From Pinus tabuliformis (taxonomy: Eukaryota > Streptophyta > Pinopsida > Pinales > Pinaceae): 64,000 nucleotides of DNA. Shown piece after piece: positions 43,061 through 53,063 of this stretch. The first letter of the stretch is position 1, and each line of letters starts with the position of its first letter. The translations under genes and the position numbers were made by a program. The stretch spans positions 820,640,757-820,704,756 of the forward strand of contig CM062814.1 in the NCBI GenBank assembly GCA_031772625.1. Direction: 5' to 3'. Below the pieces are notes generated by a model. It worked only from the letters and a program-made list of their open reading frames with translations, made no database searches and was not told the origin of the DNA.

Positions 43061-44560
43061 CACCAATCCATCTGTTGTGAGACGATATTCCACATCCTGT
43101 GCACCTGTACCTATACCTATACTTGTGCCTATACCTGTACTCTGTTGTAACCTGTGCCTGAGTTCCATGTACCTGTTATCCTACTAACTTGCCTATAAGA
43201 TCCGAGCCTATAAATTTGTCCCATAATAACTAATAGTTGTTATGTGGTTCACCTGTATACACCTGCTAAGAGTATATGCCACAATGTTCTCTTTACCTTT
43301 AATGTACTTGATCTCAAATTCGAACTCTTCGATCATGGCCAACCATCTAGCTTACATGGAATTCAAAATTGGTTGGTCAAAGAGATACCTCAATATATTG
43401 TGATATCTCATTAGTACAAATCTTCTCCCAAGAAGATAGTTCCTCCACATCTTCAATGCATGGATGATTGCAACAAACTCAGTATCACGTGTCAAATAAT
43501 TATGCTCATTCTCATTCAAATTATGTGATTCATAGCATACTACCTATCCTTCCTACATAAGAACTCCACCAAGTCCTCTCTTGCAAGCATATGTGCATAC
43601 CATAAACTCTTTGTCCAAATCTGAAATCTTTAGCACTAGAGCATTTGTCAACAACTGTTTCAACTATTCAAAACTTGTTGCACATTGTTTTGTCCATTCA
43701 AACTTCTTACCTTTTCACTGCAATGACATGATAAGATATACAATGCAAGAGAATTTCCTGATGAACCTCCTATAGTAACTTGCTAACCCCATAAATGATC
43801 TTACCTCATCCACATTCCTAGGAGCTGCCCATTCCATGATAGCCCTTATCTTCTCTGGATCCACTGTTATGCCTTCCTATGAAACAACATGTCCCAAGTA
43901 ATGTACCCTTATCTGAAAGAAACAAAGTTTGCTAAGCTTAGCATACAGTTGATGCTCTCTTAGAAATCTCAACACTTCTCCTAAATGTTCGACATGCTCT
44001 TCTTCATTCTTATAATATTTCAATATATATCATCAATGAATATAATAAAAAGCTTGTCCAAATAACGACAAAACACACCATTCGTCAAGCACATAAAATT
44101 AGTTGTAGCATTAATCAAACCAAATGGAACTACAACAAACTCATAATGTTTGTACTTGTTCTTGAAACTTGTCTTGTGAACGTCACCTTCTTTAATGTGT
44201 ACCTGGTGATATCCTGATCTCAGATCAATCTTCGATAACATTGTTGCTCCCTTCAACTGATCAAGAAAATCATCAATCCTCGGCAACATATACCTATTCT
44301 TAATGGTCACCTTGCTCAACTACCTATAATAAATACACGACCTAAGAGTACCATCCTTCTTCTTCCCAAACAATACTAGTGCACCCCATGGTAATACACT
44401 TGGCCAAATGTATCCCTTGTCAAGCATTTCCTTCAACTACAACTTCAACTCTACCAACTCTGGGGTGCTCATCCTGTATGGTGCTTTTGATGCTGGTGCT
44501 TCCCTTGGTACCAACTCAATAGAAAAGTCCACTTCCCTATGAGGCGATAAATCTGAAATC
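43061..44560 (-). pseudogene. Chromovirus reverse transcriptase and RNase H
   Basis: RT in order on the minus strand: KAPYRMSTPELVELK (about 44475), a [23 protein letters not shown] block (44440-44350), [26 protein letters not shown] (44240), [11 protein letters not shown] and the catalytic FIIFIDDIY (44035-44020) with both Asp present. The thumb is badly decayed. RNase H: LNENEHNYLTRDTEFVAIIHALKMWR (43535-43455), LRYLFDQP and FEIKYIKGKENIVAYTLSR, where DALSR's Asp has become Tyr. Many stops. RT copies RNA into DNA; RNase H removes the template. Confidence 0.8.
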
Positions 44561-45200
44561 TCTGTGGGAAATACATCCTGAAACTGCTATAAAACCAGGT
44601 ACCTTCTCAAAACATCCGCATCCTTAATTTCCTTACCTTTGTCTCTAGAAATATGTACCACAAATAACACACACCCTTTCCTATGACTACGCTTTTCCTG
44701 CATAGTTGTCACCATTCTAACTGATGTTGCCTTCTTCTTACCTTGAAAGACTCTCTATTCTCCATTGTCATCCAAGCACTCAATAGATTTGTCATAATAG
44801 TCCACTTTGGTCCTATGGAGATACAACCAGTCCACACCCAAAATCATGCTATACAAACCCAATGAAAATACATTCAAATGTGTTGATGTAGACATACCAT
44901 TCAACTCAAATGCACACACTCTTACCCAATGATGAACTCGCTTCTTTGTACCTATATCCAAATGTACTAGCCAAGAATCTGCATGTACTTCTTTATTCAA
45001 CCACACTTATCCTCCAAGTCGGGATTAACATAACTATAATTAGATCCAGGTTCAATCAAAATATAAAAAACTTGATAACAAAGCTTACTGTCCATCTCAA
45101 TAATAGATGCCTGGTGATCTGCCTGCCTATTATCCAATGCTGCATAGATCTGAGGAACACACTGTCCAACAACCCCCACTGTCTGTGCTTCCTGAGCAAT
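44561..45200 (-). pseudogene. Chromovirus protease region
   Basis: The protease start reads VFYILIEPGSNYSYVNPDL (45100-45020): the family's catalytic LIDPGS has become LIEPGS, Asp to Glu. The fold continues after a stop as SWLVHLDIGTKKRVH and GLYSMILGVDWLYLH (44960-44800), the latter matching the conserved ILGMDWL-type end of the protease. A frameshift separates the two halves. Confidence 0.7.
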
Positions 45201-46232
45201 ATAGATCTACGGTCTACCACGGTGATGTTGTTGAAAATCTCTCCTACAATGATCTTTACCATAAGTCCAACATTGTATAAGCTTCCAACCTACAACCTTC
45301 TTATTCTCCTCAAACTGAAATCCATGCCTTTTGTCAGATTCATTGAACTTCTTGTGTGGTGCTACATTCTCTTTGTTACCTGTGTCCTGAGGCATTTCTC
45401 GCTTCTTATCCCATTTCCCTTTATTCCTTGCATTACCTTTCCAATCTAGTTTAGTCTCATATTTTTTCTTTGGTTGCTCATAACAATTCTTTAGCTTCGA
45501 GATGGCCTCCTCCAATGGTCTAGGCTCATCAAACTCAATATTTTCTTTGAATTCTATCAGTAACCCACTGATGAATATTTGAATATTGTCCTTCTCCTCC
45601 TTGAGGTAAGGCACATATCTCAACAACTCCAGAAATCTGCTAGTGTACTCCTCATCGGTCATAGATCCCATCTTTAGCTCATAAAACTCTTTTTCCCTGT
45701 CGTCATAGTACCTCTCCGATATATATTTCTTCCTAAATAGTCTCTCAAATTCACTCCAAGTCAACTCCTCCTCATAAATATCGTTTACTTTACTTACATC
45801 GTCCCACCAGATATTTTATTTACCTTTAAAATTGGATGTAGCTATATTGGCCTTCATGCTCTCTGAGTAATTGTGCAATCTGAAGAACTTATTCATTCCA
45901 AGTAGCCATGCTTATGAATCTTGTGTTTTATTCATTTCCCCATCAAATGTAGGTGGATTTTCTTTATTGAACTCATCCACAAAATATCCCCTATCACTCC
46001 TCTTGTAAGGATGATAACGATAATGACCATGATACCTTTCAGAACGAGAACTAAAATAGTACTTGTGTCCATCACCCCTCCTGTCTGGAGTATCCAAGAA
46101 ACTGCCATCCATGATCGTGTCATCTCTATCTGACCTATTCCCACTATGGGGTCTACTGCCATAGGCTCCATTAGTCTTATCCTGCTGCCCATAGCTGATC
46201 CAAAGTGGTCCATGTCTCCACAAATCTGACAA
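45201..46232 (-). pseudogene. Chromovirus Gag
   Basis: N-terminal Gly/Arg/Tyr-rich segment (46232-45912, with repeated Arg/Asp), a stop, then the capsid core (about 45880-45207): LTWSEFERLFRKKYISE, YTSRFLELLRYVPYLKEEKD, FISGLLIEFKENIEFDEPRPLEEAI. The zinc knuckle reads CWTYGKDHCRRDFQ (about 45265-45225), where two of three Cys of C-X2-C-X3-H-X4-C are Tyr and Phe. Gag packages the RNA; without the knuckle, specific RNA binding should be poor. Confidence 0.8.
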
Positions 46233-46921
46233 ACTCTAACGAATCACTGCATTGACTTCTACTTGTTTCTCACGTGCCTACATGATATTATTATTATCTA
46301 CTTTGAAATCCCTTATTTCTTTCTTCAAACTCCTCAATGTGTCTGCTAAGTTAGAAGAGTTCCCAACGCAACACTACTCATCTGATTCATAGGGAGAATC
46401 TATGTAGTCTACCATCTTTCCAGACATCTTTGATCTCTTCTTCTTGCAAGGTGTATTATGTCATCTAAACCAAACAATAAACAAACCAGCGTATCTTAGT
46501 ATAGTTCAGGGAGGATGTCTCATTTGCAAGACTGACCAAATTAGCACAATACATATATAAACATAATCAAATCAAGATATAAGCATATTTTCAGCCATTA
46601 TCCAATTATCAATGCATGACTATGATGACAACATACCATGACTTCATGCACAACGACCATCATCCATCCAATGTATGCATAACAACATATAGACACTGAC
46701 ACACATAATTGATGCATGACCAACATACACTCACTAAAAATACATTCAGCAACGACACCATCAACTTTCACATGGTGACACCACTACAATCATGACCAAT
46801 GCCATGCATACACAAAAAGCACATAGACCACAAGAAAAGGGACCTATATGCAACCGACATGTACATGTGACAACACCTTCATCCAAGGAAAATGGAAACA
46901 AGACATCACCCAAGGAAAACA
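46233..46921 (-). other. 5' leader of the chromovirus
   Basis: About 690 bases between the gag N-terminus and the primer site. The first part (to about 46440) still reads as protein-like on the minus strand (MSGKMVDYIDSPYESDE near 46430), so the gag start is probably near 46430. The rest is CA-rich and non-coding. Confidence 0.5.
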
Positions 46922-46940
46922 GAACTTGGCTCTGAGACCA
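46922..46940 (-). promoter_or_regulatory. Primer-binding site, initiator tRNA-Met-like
   Basis: The minus strand reads TGGTCTCAGAGCCAAGTTC, matching the initiator-tRNA-Met complement TGGTATCAGAGC at 11 of 12 bases, three bases from the 5' LTR. Confidence 0.85.
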
Positions 46941-46943
46941 CTC

Positions 46944-48509
46944 TGTAACACCCTCGTCCCACATTTACCCAAGTAATCAGCCAACTAAGGTAAACATGTG
47001 ATGAAGAGTTACTATGATATGATTAAACTCCCTATATATCATTTAAGGAAGTGGAACCTACAGAACACAGCCAACTTGACCTTCTACACATCCAACAAAA
47101 TCCCCAGGAGTCATCCAACCCATCGAGGTGACCAACCCCTGAGACAAACTAACATTTTGTTGCATTAAAGCCTAAACTGCTCCCTTGACATGGGCATGCA
47201 TGCGACTGTGAACCTCCATTTGCTCCCATAGAAAGGAATGCTTGCAATTGGGGATTTTTCCAGGTAGTTTTGTTCCAGCGACTCCAAATTTTATGCCACT
47301 TTTCAAGGCTAGGACTTAGGTCATTTCCCAGAACTCCAGGAAACTTCCAGAAATGAAAAGTAACATCAAAACAATGATACAAATGAAAATACTTAAACAA
47401 GGAATTGACTGGACCCCTACTAGCCATGACATACATTTTGTCAAACATGTCACATATATGCATCCTACAAGATTAAACAACAGATCTAAGCATAAGGGTC
47501 TCCCACTTATTTGATAATCACTAAGAAGAATTGTTGCCTCATCACCATAACTACATTACCATATATTAAGCCATATATTCATTGTACATTTAGTGATTAA
47601 CCAAAACATGATCAAAGCCATACATGATCATTGTCATAAAACTAACTCATTATCAGCATATAACCAACATAAATATCAAGGATATAACAATCATATAAGC
47701 CACATATAAACAAGTGTATTTACCCATAAAATACCAAGGACAAAGAGCTCTTATTGATGATTGCATAAGCCGACCAGGTATGGCAGTTCCACGAACCACC
47801 CGACCATAGACTAGGCTGAACCAAATCTTTCTTTTAGCTAGTCACCCTCATGTCACATTTCAAGCATGAATGTGGGATATCATAATACAAATCAATCAAA
47901 ACCATCTAGGAATTCCAGAGGCCAAACCACCTCAACCCTCAACTAGTGATTCCACCTCACAGTCAGACATCACTAACCATCAAAATATGTTGGAGTTGTT
48001 GATCCCAATGTCCTCTTACGATTTCCTACTTTTCCTTTGCCTTCTTACTCCAAATCCGAAGTATGCCATACTCCTCCAAGAGTGCTCCAAGAAAACTCTA
48101 AGTGTCCAAGAGTATGAAAGAGAGAGAATAAAATGAGAGCTCCAAAACTAAGCTGGCAAAATTATGTACTAACAAAAGCTATCAACTTATCGTCATAAGC
48201 CTTTTTATTAATGAGGCCTCTAATTTATTCAGTTTTCCATTATTTTCCTTCATTTTCCTCCTCACATACAACCTGTGACCTTTCACCTTCATTTTCTCCT
48301 AATTTCCATTATTTTCATAAATAAATGCCATTTTTTATTTCCAAATCCTTTGCTATTGCCTTTGCCAATTTCCTTAACCATTAATAAACCGAAGTGACAC
48401 CCCACTGGGATGTTTTTCCCACCATCCAGCTTGGAATATGTGTCCCATGACCAAGGTTTTATTTTACCTTTATTAATTTTTACTTGGATTTTTGACCAGG
48501 GTTGTTACA
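46944..48509 (-). repeat. 5' LTR of the chromovirus
   Basis: 1,566 bp; TGTAACACCC to GTTACA. It aligns with 39497-41541 except for the ~480-bp block missing here. The junction reads ...CCATCAAAATATGTTGGAGTTG where the partner holds the minisatellite. Confidence 0.9.
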
Positions 48510-48890
48510 TTTTCAATTTTCTTTGTTTATGTAAAAACTAAGTTTGAGCCTCATATTAAGGTGAGTTATTTTTTAATGCATTTTATTAGTCCCCACCTCA
48601 CTAGAGACTATAACATTTTCCTTGTGGTAAAAGTGTGTTGACTCTATATTATTTGGTTGTGTTTTTGCAATTTTAACCAAAGTTTCGGAGAAGTGTTAAA
48701 TATTTTTATTTTTTGTAACAATCTTATTTCTTATTTTTTATTGGCTCAATGAGATTTGATGGGACATAATTCCCTTGGTGGAGGGTGTTTTATTTTTATT
48801 ATTTTTCTGAGTGAAAATTCATTTAAAAAAAAAAACTAATTTTATGAGTGTCCATTCCATTGGAGAGTGCTCTTACATTGGCAATGATAC
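48510..48890. other. AT-rich spacer
   Basis: Contains TTTGTTTATGTAAAAACTAAG, a word also present in the long direct repeats (near 54760 and 62375), and poly-A/T runs. No gene. Confidence 0.35.
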
Positions 48891-49113
48891 TAACACTATT
48901 ATGTTACTCTACCCAATGATACCAGAACTGGCGCAATTGCAGGTCCTTTGGTGTAGGCCGGGGGGTAAAAAATCTCCAATTAATATTATTATATGTGGAG
49001 CTTTCATGCTGCTCTACCCAATGACGCCAAAACCGATGTAGTTGGAGGTCCTTTACGTAGACGAGAGGGGGGGCTGAACAAATCTCCAATTAATATTATT
49101 ATGTGCAGAGCTT
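48891..49113. repeat. Tandem duplication of about 110 bp
   Basis: Unit 1 (about 48897-49004) and unit 2 (about 49009-49113) share CTCTACCCAATGA, GGAGGTCCTTT-like and AATCTCCAATTAATATTATT. Roughly 80% identical by eye. A run of seven G in unit 2 (49063-49069) and six G in unit 1 occupy the same place. Confidence 0.65.
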
Positions 49114-49128
49114 CCTTATGGGGATCTT

Positions 49129-49184
49129 TCACTGTGTGGAGGAAGCTTTCATTATGCAGAGGAAGCTTCCTCCACACAATGAAG
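49129..49184. repeat. Long perfect hairpin
   Basis: GTGTGGAGGAAGCTT (49134-49148) is followed after a 14-base loop by its exact reverse complement AAGCTTCCTCCACAC (49163-49177); with flanking pairs the stem reaches about 20 bp with one mismatch. The loop holds TCATTATGCAGAGG, a word of the GTGCGGAG-type repeats at 62163-62310. Confidence 0.8.
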
Positions 49185-49438
49185 GCTTCACACATGGAAA
49201 GATCTGTACAATGCTAATATTTTCCCTTTTGTTTCTAAGGTAGTCGAAGAGCAGATGAAATGTTGTGATTGTTGAGAATTGACTATGTGGCTTGTATGAC
49301 ATAAAACACACTAGAAACTAGGTGGGATAGAAATTTTGTTATGTAATCCTTGACAGCTGAATGCTTTGTCTAAATTGATAATGAATATAAAAAAAACAAA
49401 GAATTTCAAATTGTTAACGTATACAACATAAAGCACGA

Positions 49439-50002
49439 GGATGGTGGTAGTGGCATTGCCACTAGCCACTATGTTGATTGCAGTAGGAATACTTTATGGT
49501 CAAATGTTGATAAGGATATAACAAAAAAGATGCATGTAGAATATAACAAATCTAGTATGATTACAGAACAAGAAATTTCTTCTGTTAGAACTATTTATTC
49601 TTTCGTTGGAGAAGAAGTAGATACAACTAAATTTACTTCATCACTTGTTCGAATAGTAAAACTTGGGCTTAAACAAAGGCTAGAAAAGGGGCTTTCCATA
49701 GGTGGCAAAATTTCAGTCATTTTTTCATTGTGGGCATTCATGACATGGTATGGAAGTCAATTGGTAGTAAATCATGCAACGAGTGGAGGAACAATTGTTG
49801 GTGGAGGCTACTGCGTTATCGTCAGTGGATAGTAAGACTTATTATATTTATTCTCTCATACTTATTTATTATGATTTTATTTTTGGCTCATTTATCTGTT
49901 TGCTTTCAGGTCTTTGGTGAGCACACTTTCAAATCTCAATTTCTTAACTAAGGCAGGCCTAGTAGCTTTTCGCATATTTGAGATGATTGTGACAGTACCA
50001 TA
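49439..50002 (+). pseudogene. ABCB-type ABC transporter fragment with an intron
   Basis: ABCB (P-glycoprotein-like) proteins pump hormones and other compounds across plant membranes. Exon A (about 49439-49831) encodes part of the first membrane domain: PLATMLIAVGILYGQMLI, EYNKSSMITEQEISSVRTIYSFVGEE, VKLGLKQRLEKGLSIGG and AFMTWYGSQLVVNHATSGGTI, in family order. A 78-bp GT-AG intron (49832-49909, ending TTTGCTTTCAG) separates exon B (SLVSTLSNLNFLTKAGL then RIFEMI). The codon across the splice site is a stop, and exon B ends in TAA. The retained intron means the piece came from genomic DNA, not from an mRNA copy. No ATP-binding domain follows. Confidence 0.8.
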
Positions 50003-50565
50003 ATACGACTCTTTGTAAAGTGGACAACATAGTGGATCGTGAATATCGTAAAATCTGTATGAAAGTCAAATCTTGAAATTTGAACATGAGATTGTAAGTG
50101 AGTCGTGAATAGGACACTATTACTATTACCATTAAAGAAACAAGGTTTATGTTTGATGACGGGGAGCTGTGAGTAGAGCTGTGAAATTTTTTTTTTTGGT
50201 ATGCGAGAGAGGAGTCACTTACATCATCAATATGTGTGCAGTTGCGTTGGGCCTGAACTAGGGAATTTAGAATATAACACGAGACATCATTGTCGTTGCC
50301 TTAAACCGTCCACAACCCTGCTAGGCTAAACCACTATAGTTATCCATCGAAGGGAGAGCTATGGTCGACTGCCATAGTTTAATTTGTCTGGTCCATCAAT
50401 TGGTATGACCATTGAGAACTGTTAGTTTAGAATATTTGCAAGGTTCAAAACACTTATTATCATTTTATTACTTTATATTCATAGTTTATTTGGAGTAACT
50501 TGAGAGGGATATTAAATTTTATTGAATGCTTTATATAAATAGCTTATTTTCTAAAAAAAAATTGG
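50003..50565. other. Unassigned spacer
   Basis: No ORF or repeat recognised. A short T-run and an A-run lie at 50190-50200 and 50552-50560; the latter is close to where the LINE appears to begin. Confidence 0.3.
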
Positions 50566-50722
50566 AATTGGGTTTGAGATGATGGAGAAGGTTTGCAGAA
50601 ATGGAGGATCTGAGGCGATGGAGATATGTGGCGATGGAGGATTCGTGATGATGATAAAGGCCTACGGCGATGGAGGGTCTATGGAGATGGGAAAGATATG
50701 TGGTTCTCTATGACAAGGCAAT

Positions 50723-51300
50723 GTGAATCAAATTAATGATAGATTTCAAAGAAACGAGAATGCACAGGCATCACTGCTCTCTGCAAATGAGGCTTTGGTC
50801 AATTTTGAGGTTGCACCTCTCAGCCAGTATGTGGAAGCACATATCCAAAACCCTAGCTCTATGTCAGAAGAGTTAGGGCACCGTGGGATCCCTCTCCTTT
50901 TGATTTCATGCAACCAATATGCACTCTCTATTGTCTACATTCGAGAGTGGAATTCTTCTCCTTCTACCCATTCTTTGTTTTAGTTCAAATCTCCTTCATC
51001 AATGCCGTGCATTTCACCTGACTCTCCCATATGCGTTGATTATGAGTGGATCAATACATCCGTGAATGAAATCATTGGGATCTCCCAACCAATATCCAGG
51101 GAGGCTCTTCTTGTTAATGCTATGGACTGTTTCGCCCAGGTCTTATGGGATGAGTTGAATATCGGCTCAAAGATTACCCATATTGTGCTAGATCTGTCTT
51201 TGCAGTGGCAAGCTCGAGTATATCAAAAGCTTTTTACCACCTCCCATGCCAGATCTGGCACCTTCCCCCCTCTGGAGCACAATAAATCCTAGGAAAGACA
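50723..51300 (+). pseudogene. LINE ORF1, N-terminal region
   Basis: Plus strand, broken by a TAG at 50981. It begins NQINDRFQRNENAQASLLSA and passes through SREALLVNAMDCFAQVLWDE and QWQARVYQKLF. I do not recognise a domain. The frame differs from the rest of ORF1; the switch lies near 51250-51290, where two open frames overlap. Confidence 0.5.
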
Positions 51301-51920
51301 GATTGGGATTAATACAGAGGCTATTAGAACCCTATTCGTTGTATCTGCCCTCAATCGAAACATATCACGGGGAAATATGGATTCCGCAGATGCAGAATGA
51401 GCCCTCGCAGATGCAACCTTCAATACGAGTATCAGAAACATCATATGACAGTGATCCCAAATTTGTTTCTCACGACCCCCTAGACCAAGAAGAACAAAGC
51501 ACTTTCCAAATATTTTTAAAATCCCCAGCTGGTAAAACTTCATCACTTTGGGTACAGGCTTTTGATAAGGTCTTACAAATGAAACAAAACATCATGCACA
51601 ATCTAGGCTCTCCATCACACCTACAAAATCTGATTTGTGGAGGTAGATCCCTGCAAGATGATCGCAGTCTACATGAATATAATATTCTACCTGTGTCCAC
51701 CATCATCCTCAACCTGAGATTGAGAGGAGGTGCAGTGGGAGCAAGTAAATCAAAGGGAATAGGAGGTGTCGCTAGATCTAGCCTACCCAAAGGTACTGAA
51801 TCAAACCAAGAACACATAAACGTTGAAATCCCCTACAAAAACATCCTTCAAGGGAAAACAACAGCTACAACAAATCCAGAACCAACACATAATACTCCCA
51901 ACCCCTACATAGTGGAGTAA
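51246..51920 (+). pseudogene. LINE ORF1 middle part with an embedded ubiquitin domain
   Basis: A 224-codon open stretch. Residues from 51504 to 51731 align with ubiquitin over all 76 positions without gaps: FQIFLKSPAGKT, ... LQNLICGGRSLQDDRSL, YNILPVSTIILNLRLRGG. Roughly 33 positions are identical. Lys6, Lys11, Lys27 and Ile44 are kept; Lys29, Lys33, Lys48 and Lys63 are Asn, Asn, Arg and Pro; Leu8 and Val70 of the hydrophobic patch are Pro and Asn. The Gly-Gly is followed by AVGASKSKG, so a ubiquitin protease could in principle cut there. A TAA at 51918 ends the stretch, but the same frame continues into the DUF4283 part. Confidence 0.8.
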
Positions 51921-52920
51921 GTGAGTTATGTACCAGAATTGATCATAGATATTCCAAAAAAAAATGATCTCCGCACAAACTATGAAGCACAAGCTAACAT
52001 CTGCAAATTCAATAGTTTTTGGCCAAAACCAATGGATATCTTCCACTAGATATTCATTAATTGGACAACAAATTGTGATATACATCTCTACTCCAAAGGT
52101 TTCTTCATTGTAAAGTTTGCATCATCAGAGGAACGAGAAGTTATCATTCAAGAAGGTCCATGGTTTTGGGGATTGATGAGACTCTTCATTACTCCATGGT
52201 TCCCATATTTTGATGCTAATACCATGATTATATCAAGAATGTTAGTATGGGTTAGGCTAAATAACCTCCCCCTTTATTTCTGGCATAATCAAGTGATGGA
52301 AGGCATTGGGAATTTCTTAGGACGATTCATAAAGACAGACATACAAAGAATGGAAGAACGGATCTATACTTTCACACGAATATGTGTGGAGGTGGATCTC
52401 AGTATAGGACTGTTGGATCATATACAACTGTCACACAACAAGCAGAGTTGGACTCAGTATTTAGATTTTGACAATACAACTTTCAGAGGTCGCATATGCC
52501 AACAAATAGGACATCTACAAAATACATGTCCAATGCCAAGAAAGAGGTATGAAGGAAGAAGAAACCAGAAAAGAAACCCAATGGATGGAAATTTCCCCCA
52601 AATGAGCCAAAAGAGGAAGAGGATGAAGCAAGAAAGGAACCCATTCCAAATATGGAAGAACAAAACATATAAGATAAAGAAGGGAAGGAGAAAACATTTC
52701 AAGAACGAACAGAATTACAGGTCACTATGGCACACATTATCACGCTACTTGAAGAAAAGGACACTGGAGGATACAAACGTCATCATTCATCTGATAATTC
52801 AGATTCAGACAAGGAAATATCAAGAATATAAGGGAATCATCTAGCTATTGTCTCATCCATGCCATCTTAGGGAGAATGGCGAAAGGTTGAAAAGAAGAAA
52901 CTGAGGAAAGTTTAACTTTT
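51921..52920 (+). pseudogene. LINE ORF1 C-terminal part: DUF4283-like domain and zinc knuckle
   Basis: Same frame as the ubiquitin part, with a TAG at about 52048. The domain typical of plant L1 ORF1 is clear: EREVIIQEGPWFWG, LFITPWFPYFDANTM, VWVRLNNLPLYFWHNQV, GIGNFLGRFIKTD and FTRICVEVDLSIGL. The CCHC knuckle reads GRICQQIGHLQNTC (52488-52529), with the first Cys replaced by Gly. A basic Lys/Arg-rich tail follows. ORF1 proteins coat LINE RNA and act as nucleic-acid chaperones. The tail shifts frame after about 52540; in the second frame it is EEEDEARKEPIPNMEEQ-like and acidic. Confidence 0.8.
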
Positions 52921-53063
52921 CTCAGCATCTTTTAGTTGATTATTATGTATGAACTTATGATCATTAGTCTTTGACTAGGTGATGGAATGTTTGCAAGCAT
53001 CTACAACATGTAATTTTGTTTTCATTAATAAAATTACGATTTTTTCCTTTGGCAAAAAAAAAA

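Larger units (their letters stand above)
39497..48509 (-). mobile_element. Chromovirus-type Ty3/gypsy element with both LTRs
   Basis: LTRs 39497-41541 (3') and 46944-48509 (5') start TGTAACACCC and end TTACA. Flanks TTCTC and TTTTC form a near-perfect 5-bp target duplication. The minus strand has an initiator-tRNA-Met-like primer site, gag, protease, RT, RNase H, integrase and chromodomain, then a polypurine tract. LTR copies differ by roughly 14% in a 180-base sample, and every enzyme is broken, so it is old. It is most like the Tekay/Del type by its chromodomain. Confidence 0.9.
50566..53063 (+). mobile_element. Non-autonomous L1-type LINE (ORF1 only)
   Basis: 5' part: GGCGATGGAGGATC-like repeats (50570-50720), as in plant L1 leaders. 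It continues with a broken ORF1 (50723-52920) that includes a ubiquitin-like domain, a DUF4283-like domain and a zinc knuckle. About 110 bases of 3' UTR follow, with AATAAA at 53027 and a terminal A-tract at 53054-53063. The endonuclease and RT of ORF2 are absent although the 3' end looks complete, so ORF2 was deleted or this is an ORF1-only family. I could not find a target duplication. Confidence 0.75.

Noticed and set aside
44910-45449. Plus-strand 179-codon ORF
   Set aside because: Antisense shadow of the chromovirus gag and protease; hydrophobic content comes from reading the opposite strand.
52454-52702. Hydrophobic minus-strand ORFs resembling membrane proteins
   Set aside because: Antisense of the Lys/Arg-rich tail of LINE ORF1; Phe/Leu/Ser-rich shadows arise from AAG/AGA codons.
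50723-52844. Host polyubiquitin or ubiquitin-ribosomal fusion gene
   Set aside because: Only one ubiquitin unit; what follows is a LINE-type DUF4283 domain and zinc knuckle, and a poly-A LINE end, not another ubiquitin or a ribosomal protein.
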